DNA of 64,000 nucleotides from Legionella sp. PATHC035 (GTDB taxonomy: Bacteria > Pseudomonadota > Gammaproteobacteria > Legionellales > Legionellaceae): positions 1,514,501 through 1,578,500 of the forward strand of contig NZ_JAPHOT010000001.1 of the NCBI RefSeq assembly GCF_026191115.1, read 5' to 3'. A model generated the notes under the pieces. That model worked only from the letters and a program-made list of their open reading frames with translations. It had not been told where the DNA came from and made no database searches. Positions 1 through 8,249 of the stretch are shown piece after piece. The position numbers were made by a program, and so were the translations under genes. Position 1 is the stretch's first letter; every line of letters begins with the position of its first letter.

Positions 1-480
1 AAAACAGAGACGGTTTCCTCATGGGAACTTCGCGGGGCCATGGCAGCAAAAAATAAAAACAAAGGCTGGTCAGCTGCCATGAATTGGAGGCAGGAAGGAC
101 CCAATGCGTATCAAATCCGACTTATGGGCCCATTAGGGAGCGGAACAGTCCTTATCGACAAAAAAGGAAATACCATTACCTACCAAGATGGCCCCAAAAA
201 GATCAGCTCACATAATGCGGACGAATTATTAGTAGAACAAACAGGAATTCGTCTTCCGGTGAACAACCTTTATTATTGGGTGAGAGGACTCCCTGCCCCA
301 GGGCCTGTTCAAGCGGAACACCGAGATAAGTACAATCACCTAGTCGCAATGAAACAAAATGGTTATACCATTAATTTCACTAAATATACTTCCGTCAAAG
401 GTATTGATTTGCCAAGCATGATTCGTCTTGAAGGCAATGGGGTTATGGTTAAGGTGGTGATTCAAAATTGGACTATATAA
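1..480 (+). CDS. lolB: Outer-membrane lipoprotein LolB, 3' part (5' end outside window)
   Basis: LolB is the outer-membrane receptor that accepts lipoproteins from the periplasmic carrier LolA and inserts them into the outer membrane. The frame is open from base 1 (K-T-E-T-V-S-S-W-E-L-R-G), so the signal peptide and lipobox lie upstream of the window; the first ATG, at 40, is internal. Family-typical stretches seen are the WELRG strand, the W-R-Q-E-G-P-N-A-Y strand, 'GPLGSGTVLI', and 'YYWVRGLPAPG' followed by the C-terminal beta strands. About 160 residues are present, most of the mature domain. A strong terminator follows 20 bases after the stop, so nothing downstream seems to be co-transcribed. 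In many gammaproteobacteria ispE lies between lolB and the tRNA-Gln/prs pair; it is not here. Confidence 0.9.
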   Translation, partial: KTETVSSWELRGAMAAKNKNKGWSAAMNWRQEGPNAYQIRLMGPLGSGTVLIDKKGNTITYQDGPKKISSHNADELLVEQTGIRLPVNNLYYWVRGLPAPGPVQAEHRDKYNHLVAMKQNGYTINFTKYTSVKGIDLPSMIRLEGNGVMVKVVIQNWTI

Positions 481-500
481 GTCCAAGCTAGAATGGGTTA

Positions 501-543
501 AAAGCAAGATTTAGAACTTCACATTATCTAAATCTTGCTTTTT
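501..543 (+). terminator. Intrinsic terminator after lolB
   Basis: Perfect 15-bp stem AAAGCAAGATTTAGA (501-515) with TCTAAATCTTGCTTT (527-541), an 11-base loop, and a run of five T at 539-543. It lies 20 bases past the lolB stop. Confidence 0.85.
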
Positions 544-672
544 AAATGATTAGTTTTAGTTCCATATGATATTCTTGTTCTAATGTCAACTCCTGCTTCC
601 ATTTAAAAATATAAAAAATTATTGCTTTCAAAGTTGACATGTTTCCAAAAGCACTGCAAAATACGCAGCACA

Positions 673-700
673 TTTGCAGGGATGAACGCAATTTTATAAT
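673..700 (+). promoter_or_regulatory. Probable sigma-70 promoter of tRNA-Gln
   Basis: A perfect -10 box TATAAT (695-700) lies 16 bases after a weak -35 TTTGCA (673-678). This predicts a start near 707, about 20 bases before the tRNA. A TTGACA lies further up at 634-639 but its -10 partner is poor. Confidence 0.5.
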
Positions 701-726
701 GGATGATTGTAAGAATCTGCAAATTT

Positions 727-801
727 AGGGGTGTCGCCAAGCGGTAAGGCACAGGGTTTTGATCCCTGCATACCTAGGTTCGAATCCTAGCACCCCTGCC
801 A
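727..801 (+). tRNA. tRNA-Gln (anticodon TTG)
   Basis: A full cloverleaf can be drawn. The acceptor stem AGGGGTG (727-733) pairs with CACCCCT (791-797), followed by discriminator G798 and an encoded CCA (799-801). The anticodon stem CAGGG (752-756)/CCCTG (764-768) encloses loop TTTTGAT with anticodon TTG (759-761). The T-arm contains GGTTCGAATCC. The sequence closely resembles bacterial tRNA-Gln(UUG). It sits just upstream of prs, an arrangement common in gammaproteobacteria. Confidence 0.97.
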
Positions 802-828
802 CATTCTTGTTGATTCAAGTAAACAGAC

Positions 829-903
829 AGCAGAAGATAACCTGGAAGGATGCGTTCTTGTAATGCTCAAATAATAATAATATCTTTTTGGCTGTCTTCT
901 GCT
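829..903 (+). other. Inverted repeat in the tRNA-Gln/prs spacer
   Basis: AGCAGAAGA (829-837) is repeated inverted as TCTTCTGCT (895-903), and GACAGC (826-831) as GCTGTC (891-896). The two pairings overlap and are mutually exclusive. The repeat ends about 48 bases before the chosen prs start, so it could fold in the prs leader RNA; no function is shown. Confidence 0.4.
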
Positions 904-951
904 ATGTGTTTAAGTTAAATGATTAAACCTAAATCTAAAGGCTTTTTACAC

Positions 952-1899
952 ATGTCCACAATGATGATTTTTGCCGGAAATGCAAATCCGGAATTAGCTC
1001 AACAAATCTCTTCTCATCTGCAAATACCTATTGGCCAGGCTACTGTCGGTACTTTCAGCGATGGGGAAACCATGATTGAAATTCTTGAAAATGTTCGCGG
1101 TAGGGACGTTTTTATCATTCAATCAACTTGCGCACCTGCTAGTAATAACCTCATGGAACTTTTGACCATGGCTGATGCGCTACGAAGATCTTCTGCTGCT
1201 CGTATCACCGCTGTAGTTCCTTATTTTGGTTATGCACGTCAGGATCGACGAGTACGCTCTGCACGTGTGCCTATTACAGCAAAAGTCGTTGCTGATATGA
1301 TGGCATCCGTAGGCATTTGCCGTGTTCTTACAGTAGACCTTCATGCAGACCAAATTCAAGGCTTTTTCTATATGCCAGTCGATAACGTTTATGCAACTCC
1401 GATACTTCTCGAAGACATAAAAAGGCAGAATCTAAACAGCATTATGGTTGTTTCGCCCGATGTCGGAGGTGTTGTTAGAGCTCGAGCGGTAGCGAAGCGT
1501 CTTGACCATGCTGAATTGTGTATCATAGACAAGCGCCGCAGTGGCCCTAATAAATCTGAAGTAATGCACATTATTGGTGAGCCAAAGAATAAAGACTGCA
1601 TTATTGTCGATGATATTGTTGATACGGCAGGAACTCTTTGCTCTGCGGCTCATGAGCTTAAGAAAAATGGCGCTCACAGCGTTAGAGCCTATATAACACA
1701 CCCCGTTTTATCTGGCCCTGCAATCAATAATATTAAAAATTCAGGACTCGATGAAATTGTAGTGACCGATACTATTCCCTTATCTGATGAAGCACGGGAA
1801 TGTGAAAAAATTCGCGTTGTCAGTTTATCAGACATGCTCGCTCAGGCAATTAAACGGGTGAATATTGAAGAGTCTGTAAGCTCAATGTTTGCTGAGTAA
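952..1899 (+). CDS. prs: Ribose-phosphate pyrophosphokinase (PRPP synthetase)
   Basis: Prs transfers pyrophosphate from ATP to ribose-5-phosphate to make PRPP, the precursor of purines, pyrimidines, histidine, tryptophan and NAD. Seen: the N-terminal '[13 protein letters not shown]', the ATP-binding loop '[10 protein letters not shown]', the catalytic-loop residues of 'DKRRSG', and the PRPP-binding motif '[14 protein letters not shown]'. The ATG at 952 is chosen over the in-frame ATG at 919. It gives exactly 315 residues, the usual family length, removes a non-conserved N-terminal tail, and has an AAAGG-like site upstream. The gene follows tRNA-Gln and seems to be monocistronic. Confidence 0.95.
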   Translation: MSTMMIFAGNANPELAQQISSHLQIPIGQATVGTFSDGETMIEILENVRGRDVFIIQSTCAPASNNLMELLTMADALRRSSAARITAVVPYFGYARQDRRVRSARVPITAKVVADMMASVGICRVLTVDLHADQIQGFFYMPVDNVYATPILLEDIKRQNLNSIMVVSPDVGGVVRARAVAKRLDHAELCIIDKRRSGPNKSEVMHIIGEPKNKDCIIVDDIVDTAGTLCSAAHELKKNGAHSVRAYITHPVLSGPAINNIKNSGLDEIVVTDTIPLSDEARECEKIRVVSLSDMLAQAIKRVNIEESVSSMFAE

Positions 1900-1938
1900 C
1901 AGTACCGTTATTACTTGCTACTCTTTGTGCAAATTGTA

Positions 1939-1996
1939 GTTGGGCTTTGGCCGACAAAAAGCTTCATAATGTTTTGATGTTGGGCCAAGGCCCAAC
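1939..1996 (+). other. 14-bp inverted repeat after prs
   Basis: GTTGGGCTTTGGCC (1939-1952) pairs with GGCCAAGGCCCAAC (1983-1996) with one G-T wobble and a 30-base loop. The right arm is itself a near palindrome (GTTGGGCC-AA-GGCCCAAC, 1979-1996). A T-rich stretch (TTATTTTTT) follows within about 15 bases, so this could end prs transcription, although the spacing to the T-run is longer than in a textbook terminator. Confidence 0.45.
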
Positions 1997-2127
1997 CTAA
2001 TCCTTATTTTTTCCACTGTCCACTTAGGGCTCTAATTTTTCTTTATCGGAATGTCATAAAGAGTCTGCAGATTGAAAGCAGGGATTTTTAACCTATGCTG
2101 CATGAGCTTATTTCATAAATTTATATT

Positions 2128-2152
2128 AAAAAAAAGGAGCTCGTACGCTCCT
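2128..2152 (-). terminator. Intrinsic terminator of fis
   Basis: The stem AGGAGC (2135-2140)/GCTCCT (2147-2152) has a 6-base loop and is preceded on the plus strand by an A-run (2128-2135). On the minus strand this reads hairpin then T-run, about 20 bases past the fis stop. Confidence 0.7.
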
Positions 2153-2173
2153 CTTCTTAAATTCAATGTTCCG

Positions 2174-2455
2174 TTAGTCTCGAGTACCAACATATTTATC
2201 ATCGAAATATCGACGCAATTTAGTTCTCAAAGTACCACGGCTAATCCCCAGCATAATTGCTGCACGTGACTGATTGTACTTGCAATGTTCCATCACTGCG
2301 CGAAACAAAGGTGTTTCAATCTCTTCAAGTACAAATTGGTATAAGTCAACAGGATCAGTTCCCTTAAGCTCAGAAAAATATTTTTGCACTGAAAGGGTTA
2401 CGCTTTCGGCCAGAGAAGCGGTGTTATCCACTACTTCGTTACTGATTGTTGTCAT
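2174..2455 (-). CDS. fis: Fis-family nucleoid-associated DNA-binding protein
   Basis: Small (93 aa) homodimeric DNA-bending protein that shapes the nucleoid and regulates transcription. The C-terminal half carries the Fis helix-turn-helix: 'YNQSRAAIMLGISRGTLRTKL' spans about residues 60-81, with the conserved N-Q-[ST]-[KR]-A-A and G-I-[SN]-R-x-T-L-R positions. The N-terminal part is less conserved, as usual for Fis. The start is supported by an AAGGAGGAGC ribosome-binding site. E. coli fis sits behind dusB; here the gene stands alone with its own terminator. Legionella species carry several fis paralogues, so the exact paralogue cannot be named. Confidence 0.88.
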   Translation of the reverse strand: MTTISNEVVDNTASLAESVTLSVQKYFSELKGTDPVDLYQFVLEEIETPLFRAVMEHCKYNQSRAAIMLGISRGTLRTKLRRYFDDKYVGTRD

Positions 2456-2637
2456 TATTATCAGCTCCTCCTTTTAAAAACAGTATATTACCGAAACAAG
2501 CCCATTGAGACAAGGGCAGAACAGAAAAAACTGCATTAAAAATCAATATATAATGTTCATTCGCAGCGCAAGGAGTGTTTATAAGGAGTGAGTTGTTTTT
2601 TACACACTCCTCCTTACAAAATTACTCCAATTACTTC

Positions 2638-4098
2638 TTAAAATTTCATCATTGAAGGGTCATAGGGTTTGCCATTAATTGTGAATTTACCCTGGTCCAA
2701 ACTGGCTTCAATCACAAAATCAGTTCCTTGAACTGTAATTAAGCCACTTTGCTGCAATGCATTTATTTGTTTGTTGGTTTGCATTTCAGCGAGTTGCTCA
2801 ACCGTAGGGGCAGGTTGATTTGTTTGAGCGGCTGTTTGGTTCGCTTGCAATTGTTGCGTTAAGGTTTGTTGCAATTCAGGTTTTTTGGCGATTTGTTGAA
2901 TCACTGATTGCTTCATAATCTGTTTCACAGCTTCTGCGGGAACTTGTAATTTCGCTTTACCCTGAATTTTTTGCATCATTTCAAATGGGTTGGCATTTTC
3001 ACCTTTAGGCAAAGTGACAAAAAGATTTCCTTCAATCTGTCCTTGTGGAATCTTTAAACTCAGTTTAGAGATTTCAAATTCCGCACCTTTATTAAATAAT
3101 TTGGGTAGTTCAGGAAGCAACGCAAGCATTGCTTGTTGGCGTTGCATGTCATTACCGTTTTGCATCGCTGTTGTTTGCTGATTAATTTTAGCCAATACAT
3201 CCGCATCGAGATTTCTTAAAGCAACTTCCAAATCTCCTGGACCATAATTTTGACCATTTGCTAATAGCGATTTTAGAGTCACATTAAAATTAGTATTAAA
3301 AAGATGTTGCTCGATATCACTGTCTGACTTAATTACCAGATCGATAAGCTCAAACATTTTTTGATCTTTAACTAAGACAACAAAAGACGGCAGGCTGAAG
3401 TTTGCATCACCAAGATACAATCCGGCCGGTGTTTCATGCAAATCATAATCGCTCGATACTTTACTTAAAGTAATTTTAGTATCATCTTTGGTAGCATTTA
3501 AGCCATCCAACTTGATTTTCCCCTCAACCTTTCCCATACCAGAAGACATGGTTGTACTTGAGTCCATACCCAACCATTCAAAGTTACCAGTACCATCTTT
3601 GGCAATTAATTTAAAATTAGGTACTTTGAAATCGACAGTGCTTTCGTTTAAGTAGTTCACAAAGATACTTAAATCCAACTGTGGCTTAACAGAGTCTTTA
3701 GAGAATTGGGCATCAAATTGTTCGTTATATTGCGATGGAAACGGGAAAACTGTTTCAGCATAGCCCAAGCCAAAGCGCAAACGTTTATTTGCAAAAATAA
3801 CTGGACCATGATGGATTGTTAGAGGCATCTCTGAATTAAAATCTTGGGCAGGAAGAGTTTGAGGTTGTCCGTTTTCATCTTTAACAACGCGTTCTGGAAT
3901 ATGTAAGTTCCATTTGATTTTGGCTTCAGAACTAAATAATCCTTTATGGTATTGCTCAATTTCAGCATATAAGCCATTAGATTGGTCAATTACTTCTACA
4001 TTCTTTCTGATTGTTTTTTCAGTAAGAACTCCCATGCCATAATATCCGCCTAGAATTAGAACGGCCAGGATAATTACTAATCCTGTAAATTTTTTCAT
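2638..4098 (-). CDS. DUF945 (YdgA-like) family protein
   Basis: A 486-residue protein with one N-terminal membrane anchor ('FTGLVIILAVLILGGYYGMG') followed by a long extracytoplasmic region. The stretch 'LTEKTIRKN' and the later beta-rich pattern ('FNSEMPLTIHHGP', 'RLRFGLGYAET') fit the DUF945 family of E. coli YdgA, whose function is poorly defined. A Gln/Ala-rich segment lies near residues 400-450. The ATG at 4098 is preferred because GGAGAACAGA sits in front of it; the frame stays open to 4197 without a better site. No obvious operon partner: fis is 183 bases downstream and the MFS gene lies upstream behind a 239-base gap. Confidence 0.8.
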   Translation of the reverse strand: MKKFTGLVIILAVLILGGYYGMGVLTEKTIRKNVEVIDQSNGLYAEIEQYHKGLFSSEAKIKWNLHIPERVVKDENGQPQTLPAQDFNSEMPLTIHHGPVIFANKRLRFGLGYAETVFPFPSQYNEQFDAQFSKDSVKPQLDLSIFVNYLNESTVDFKVPNFKLIAKDGTGNFEWLGMDSSTTMSSGMGKVEGKIKLDGLNATKDDTKITLSKVSSDYDLHETPAGLYLGDANFSLPSFVVLVKDQKMFELIDLVIKSDSDIEQHLFNTNFNVTLKSLLANGQNYGPGDLEVALRNLDADVLAKINQQTTAMQNGNDMQRQQAMLALLPELPKLFNKGAEFEISKLSLKIPQGQIEGNLFVTLPKGENANPFEMMQKIQGKAKLQVPAEAVKQIMKQSVIQQIAKKPELQQTLTQQLQANQTAAQTNQPAPTVEQLAEMQTNKQINALQQSGLITVQGTDFVIEASLDQGKFTINGKPYDPSMMKF

Positions 4099-4255
4099 TC
4101 TGTTCTCCATGTTATTAATTCGCAAGCAGCAAAACTGCAGCTCAAAGTATAACAGCAAATAACATCGGAGTGCGATAAGCTTATAAAAAAACAGCAATAA
4201 CTATTTTTTTTGCTGACTGATTTTTTTCAAATGTGCTTGATGATCACAACGTGAC

Positions 4256-4283
4256 GTCATCCCGGCGCGTACACCAGGATGAC
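4256..4283. repeat. Short palindromic repeat, GTCATCC family
   Basis: The inverted pair GTCATCC (4256-4262)/GGATGAC (4277-4283) also holds inner GG/CC pairs. The same outer core recurs near 8106-8189, with related remnants at 14852-14871 and 20324-20347, suggesting an intergenic repeat family. Confidence 0.55.
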
Positions 4284-4337
4284 AAATTAACGATTAATAT
4301 TGGCTTGGAAAATAAGGCCTAAAAAGTCCCTACGGCT

Positions 4338-5633
4338 TTAGGCATGATTTTTAGGCTTACAATAAGTTTCCTTAACTGTAAAAGCTAATATGAGTGCAAT
4401 AATGGAACAAAGAGGAAGTATCCTTAAGCCCGCTTGAAAATCAGAGAGTAATAAAGTTTCAACATTATAAGCACGAGCACCTGAAACCATATCGACCAAT
4501 CGTCCAACCAGAGGCTGCAATAATGCACCGACAAAGATCGATATCATATTGGTAAACGCAATAGAAGTTCCGACCACAGTTCTGTCATGTATCTCAGTTG
4601 AGACCGCATAGGCTATGGCAACACCAGTATTTGTTACGCCGAAAAAGAAGAAGAGCAGGTATGCTGAGGTTTGGCTTAGAACAGGACTGAATACATAGAG
4701 AGAGGTAAGAATAACGCCAAAAACTGCGGAAAGTATCATCAAAGGCTTACGACGCCCCATCTTGTCTGAAAGCCATCCTGATAAAGGACCGCTAATACCC
4801 CAACCAATAAAAATTAATCCTGTAGCAAAAGCTGCTGCATGCGCCCCAAGTCCCCTGCCGAATTGTAAGTACGCAGGACCAATTGCTTCTCCAATCACCG
4901 CGGTTGGGCCAAATAAAAACCCCGCATATAATGCATTGAGCCATGTTTGTCTGCACGATAATACAATTTTTAAGCTCTGGAGAATACTGAGCTGATTCAC
5001 AGAGTGGACTTCGCTACGATGCTCTCCCGGTTTATCTTGTACGAATTGATACAACAAGGCGGCAAGTGCGATAAATAGAAAAGCAATAATCAACATACTG
5101 TGGCGCCAACCCACATTAGTAACTAAAAATGAAACAGGCGCTTCACCAGCAGCAGCCCCTAGCATTCCTAATGCCTGGGTTAAACCGGCTAATAAACCGA
5201 GCATGGTAGGTGGAAACCAGGATGTAGCTAATCTTAATGAGCAGATAAAAGCAAATGCCGCACTGAAGCCTATGAGCATTCTACCTATTGAGGCCATGAA
5301 CAAGCCATCTGCAAGACCAAAAACACAACATCCGAACGCAGTAACTAATGACATTACTGTGAGTAGCCAACGGATACTTAATCGGTCTACCGTAAGACCT
5401 ACAGGGATTTGCATTAAAATATAGGGGACATAAAATGATGCAGTGATTATCCCAAAACCCGCTTCATTAATCCCAAAATCCATTTGCAAGTATCGATGCA
5501 TTACGCCGGGTGCAACACGAGCCATATAATCAGAAAAATAGAACGCAGCAGCCAACCCCCATACTAACCAAGCAAATCCTAAATAATTTTTTTGGTTATA
5601 AATTTCTACTCTAGACTCATGTATTTTGTTCAT
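4338..5633 (-). CDS. Major facilitator superfamily transporter
   Basis: 431 residues with about 12 predicted membrane helices. The loop 2-3 MFS signature is present in altered form ('GLTVDRLSIRWLL'), and the equivalent loop 8-9 motif is a clean 'GWLSDKMGRRKPLM'. The N-terminus 'FAWLVWGLAAAFYFSDYMARVAPGVM' resembles the anion/organic-acid branch and also the Legionella MFS permeases used for amino acid uptake inside the phagosome. Substrate cannot be read from sequence. The gene is monocistronic, with AGAGAG as a modest ribosome-binding site. Confidence 0.85.
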   Translation of the reverse strand: MNKIHESRVEIYNQKNYLGFAWLVWGLAAAFYFSDYMARVAPGVMHRYLQMDFGINEAGFGIITASFYVPYILMQIPVGLTVDRLSIRWLLTVMSLVTAFGCCVFGLADGLFMASIGRMLIGFSAAFAFICSLRLATSWFPPTMLGLLAGLTQALGMLGAAAGEAPVSFLVTNVGWRHSMLIIAFLFIALAALLYQFVQDKPGEHRSEVHSVNQLSILQSLKIVLSCRQTWLNALYAGFLFGPTAVIGEAIGPAYLQFGRGLGAHAAAFATGLIFIGWGISGPLSGWLSDKMGRRKPLMILSAVFGVILTSLYVFSPVLSQTSAYLLFFFFGVTNTGVAIAYAVSTEIHDRTVVGTSIAFTNMISIFVGALLQPLVGRLVDMVSGARAYNVETLLLSDFQAGLRILPLCSIIALILAFTVKETYCKPKNHA

Positions 5634-5989
5634 AAACTCTCTACACTAATAAAAATCCTAATTAGTTTTGTTCGATTGAAAAGGTACTAACTGGTAGACA
5701 CATCAAAAACAAACCTCCAGGATAGAGTTTGTTACCATTCCATTTACATTCCGAGTTCACTAGTACATCTTTAACGGTATGAAATAGAATCAAACCCTAA
5801 TATACTTATCCAAAAAATGAGCAATAATTCAGCAAAACAAAACCTACATTATACTGGTGTTGTCATTTATTTCAACACATAGTTTGATTTCATTTTCATA
5901 GGTATAGAAAATGGTTATAATTTACAAACTTAATATCCAATTTTGTAAACAAATATCACAAACTGATCTATTTATTACTAAGGCTAAAA
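5634..5989. other. 356-base AT-rich intergenic region with a candidate promoter
   Basis: Divergent spacer between the MFS gene and the SseB-domain gene. It holds a likely plus-strand promoter: TTTTCA (5893-5898), a 17-base spacer, then TATAAT (5916-5921), placing a start near 5928 and a leader of about 60 bases for the gene at 5990. No ORF or RNA gene is evident in the rest. Confidence 0.45.
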
Positions 5990-6379
5990 ATGAATGCTCT
6001 TAATCATGCAATAAAAGAGGCACTTAATGCAGCTGGAAATAACAAAGAAGCGAATAAAGCCTATCTTGAGTTTATTAAAGCAAATTTTATTATACCCATT
6101 GAAAAAAATTCAGATGACAATCAACCTAAGGTATTGTTTTTACAAGAGCAAGGACACATTTTTCTTCCTGTGTTTTCTGAAATGAGTTATCTTGATACGT
6201 GGGCTGGTGACATCGCTACCGACATAAAACTTCTTAAATTATCGGGTGTGGATTTACTTAAAGGACTGGGTGAGAATGTAACAGTATGCCTTAACATCGG
6301 TAGCGATATATACAAAGAATTCAACCCATCGGAAACAGCGCGAATGCGTTCCATGGTATTAAAATTTTTCAAGGATTGA
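5990..6379 (+). CDS. SseB N-terminal-domain protein
   Basis: 129 residues matching the N-terminal SseB domain: a helical start, then 'FLPVFSEMSYLDTWAG', a long spacer, and 'LGENVTVCLNIGSDIYKEFNPSETARM'. In E. coli and other bacteria this domain occurs in SseB-like enhanced-serine-sensitivity proteins whose function is unclear; here only one domain is present. The start ATG has no strong ribosome-binding site (CTAAGG at some distance). A perfect 13-bp hairpin follows the stop. Function unknown; the family assignment rests on pattern recall, not a search. Confidence 0.7.
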   Translation: MNALNHAIKEALNAAGNNKEANKAYLEFIKANFIIPIEKNSDDNQPKVLFLQEQGHIFLPVFSEMSYLDTWAGDIATDIKLLKLSGVDLLKGLGENVTVCLNIGSDIYKEFNPSETARMRSMVLKFFKD

Positions 6380-6384
6380 AGTAA

Positions 6385-6428
6385 ATACCCAAGAAACTGG
6401 ATAAGACCTCACAATGTTTCTTGGGTAT
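6385..6428 (+). terminator. 13-bp hairpin after the SseB-domain gene
   Basis: Perfect stem ATACCCAAGAAAC (6385-6397)/GTTTCTTGGGTAT (6416-6428) with an 18-base loop, starting six bases past the stop codon. There is no proper T-run, so it may stabilise the 3' end rather than terminate alone. Confidence 0.45.
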
Positions 6429-6430
6429 AC

Positions 6431-6465
6431 TTCTCCCTGACTGGGAGAAGGTACTCATGAGGGTT
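6431..6465. repeat. Short palindromic repeat, CTCCC/GGGAG family
   Basis: TTCTCCC (6431-6437)/GGGAGAA (6443-6449) followed by CTCATGAGGGTT. Related CTCCC-hairpin plus TGAGGGT sequences occur at 25030-25170, 26300-26480 and 59481-59712. Confidence 0.5.
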
Positions 6466-6528
6466 CAGCAGCATAATCCGACATGGGTGAAGCTAAATCT
6501 TCTTTCAAACTTCACTAGAGGGTAAGTT

Positions 6529-6903
6529 CTATGCTACCAATTCGAATAATTGATATCCAACTATAGCTGAAGCAGCTATGGCACCACTGATTTCAATAAC
6601 TAGAGATAAAAAGCTGTGCTTATGACCATACTCTTGATCGTTTGCAGCTCCTTCCTCGCATGGAGACAGTTCTTCATTGTCGGTCTTATTTAACTCGAAT
6701 AAAGGTTCTTCGCCCTCAATTGCATCCCACCAGCCCTCTAACCAATGTTCTGCTTGTTGAGTCCCCTTACGGAAAGGATTATCTTCTTCAGTCACATCGG
6801 CAAGTGCACATTCGTAACCAAATGAATAACTGTCTTCATAAGTTGGATGTTCGATGTTAAAACGTAATTTAATATGTGGTAGTAAGGCTGTTATGTCGTT
6901 CAT
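6529..6903 (-). CDS. letE: Probable transmission trait enhancer LetE
   Basis: 124-residue acidic protein. Its central segment (about residues 26-61) has a pattern seen in ribosome modulation factor (RMF): a G-Y-E turn (G29-Y30-E31), then D-N-P-F (41-44), then W54-x-x-G-W58-x-x-A. The last 30 residues form a hydrophobic, probably membrane-inserted helix ('VIEISGAIAASAIVGYQLF'). In L. pneumophila, as I remember it, letE encodes a small protein that promotes transmissive-phase traits downstream of the stringent response, and it neighbours pdxH and the suc genes as here. The name rests mainly on this synteny, size and recall. The start is supported by AGAGGGT at good spacing. An alternative is a generic RMF-like hypothetical protein. 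Confidence 0.6.
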   Translation of the reverse strand: MNDITALLPHIKLRFNIEHPTYEDSYSFGYECALADVTEEDNPFRKGTQQAEHWLEGWWDAIEGEEPLFELNKTDNEELSPCEEGAANDQEYGHKHSFLSLVIEISGAIAASAIVGYQLFELVA

Positions 6904-7347
6904 GATTATACCCTCTATTTATACAGTACATGAATTTTGAATACTGTTAATAATTTCTACATTTAAGATTATTTTACGACTTTATGTTAACGCTTATTTA
7001 CCAAATAAAAACATTTACTAATTCTTGACAAATTTTTTTTTAACTCAGAAAAAATAACGTTCTAGATCAATTTTGTTGTTATTTCTATATATTTATGTAG
7101 CAATTACTATGCCAATCTTTTTTTTGTCTCTTTAAAAAACACAAAAAATAGAGTAAGAACAGAAAGAGGGAAAAAATATATATTTGTGGCAGAACTTACC
7201 TTTTTGCCGGCAAATTTTGCCGCCAGTACCGTTTCTACTTCATTTAAACAAGGAGCATTCAAAGTGTATTAACTCGGCATAAAGCACTGAGCCAGGAGGC
7301 TAATTTTTTAGCTTCTGTGATGCTTTGTGCTGTTATCCTGTATATGG
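6904..7347. other. 444-base intergenic region upstream of letE
   Basis: Very AT-rich spacer between letE and the 3' end of pdxH, presumably holding the letE promoter. The GCCGGCAAATTTTGCCGCC stretch (7206-7224) can pair with itself. At 7280-7325 a long imperfect hairpin can form (AAAGCA...GGCTAA / TTAGCT...TGCTTT), placed where the pdxH message would end. No convincing small ORF was seen. Confidence 0.4.
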
Positions 7348-7995
7348 TTAAGGAGCTAACCGATGATGCTTCCATTGTCCATCATGTTGATAGTAATGAA
7401 TGCGATCATGTAAGCGATTATCTCGTCCTTGCCAAAACTCGATTTCGTCAGGAATAACCATATAACCACCCCAGTAGCTGGGACGTAATACGGGTTCTTG
7501 TCCATGCTTTTGTATTAAATCATTGAGGGCTTTCTCCAACGACTCTCTTCCTGTAACCTCATGGCTTTGAGGAGAAATAATCGCGCTGAATTGGCTTTTA
7601 ATAGGTCTTGAGGAAAAATATAGATCAGACTGCTCCTCATCAACTTGCTTGATTTGACCACGAACCCGTACTTGCCTCGCCATTTGTGGCCAATAAAAAT
7701 TAAGCGCCACATGAGGGTTATTTTGAATTTGTTTTGATTTAGTACTTTGATAGTTGGTATAAAAAACAAACGTCCCGTCATCAACACCCTTTAACAAAAC
7801 AACTCGGGAGTCAGGGTAACCGCGATTATCTACCGTTGAAAGAACCATAGCGGTCGGATCGTTTTTTTCATTTTTTAAAACATCTTCAAACCAAAGCTTA
7901 AATTGGACAAGCGGATCATCTGGAAGTGATTCCTCACTTAAATTGAGATCCCCATACTCACGTCTTATATCCGCAATGCTTCGAAAATTTGTCAT
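7348..7995 (-). CDS. pdxH: Pyridoxamine 5'-phosphate oxidase
   Basis: PdxH oxidises pyridoxine or pyridoxamine 5'-phosphate to pyridoxal 5'-phosphate using FMN. The 215-residue length is typical. Seen: the N-terminal 'IRREYG', the FMN-binding '[29 protein letters not shown]', '[22 protein letters not shown]', '[16 protein letters not shown]', and the C-terminal '[16 protein letters not shown]...WKHHRLAP', where the R-L-x-x-R substrate-binding residues lie. Single gene; no strong ribosome-binding site before the ATG. Confidence 0.96.
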   Translation of the reverse strand: MTNFRSIADIRREYGDLNLSEESLPDDPLVQFKLWFEDVLKNEKNDPTAMVLSTVDNRGYPDSRVVLLKGVDDGTFVFYTNYQSTKSKQIQNNPHVALNFYWPQMARQVRVRGQIKQVDEEQSDLYFSSRPIKSQFSAIISPQSHEVTGRESLEKALNDLIQKHGQEPVLRPSYWGGYMVIPDEIEFWQGRDNRLHDRIHYYQHDGQWKHHRLAP

Positions 7996-8105
7996 GAAAT
8001 ACCATAAAAAAATTGGGTCAGTGAACCCAGTTATAGTGAACGATTCGATATTCCTCAGTTTTGGCTCTACCTGCGACCATTAGTATGAATGGACTTTTAA
8101 CCTTT

Positions 8106-8189
8106 GTCATCTCCGCAAAAGCGGAGATCCATTTTCAGAGCAACTCACTACCTCGTTTAGAAATGGATTCCCGCCTGCGCGGGAATGAC
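8106..8189. repeat. 84-bp two-hairpin palindromic repeat
   Basis: Outer inverted ends GTCAT (8106-8110)/ATGAC (8185-8189), with two internal hairpins: CTCCGC-AAAA-GCGGAG (8111-8126) and TTCCCGC-CTGC-GCGGGAA (8168-8185). The inner flanks ATCCAT (8127-8132) and ATGGAT (8163-8168) are also inverted. It looks like a small non-coding repeat or MITE-like unit between pdxH and sucD. A 62-codon ORF crossing it is a by-product of the repeat. Confidence 0.65.
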
Positions 8190-8249
8190 AAAATTATTAA
8201 CTCAATGGCCGCTGGCTTGGAACTTAACTCAAGCTATAGCCTGAATTGA

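Noticed and set aside
8061..8249. 62-codon plus-strand ORF between pdxH and sucD
   Set aside because: Its body is the translation of the palindromic repeat (8106-8189), it has no ribosome-binding site, and such ORFs arise in every copy of this kind of repeat.
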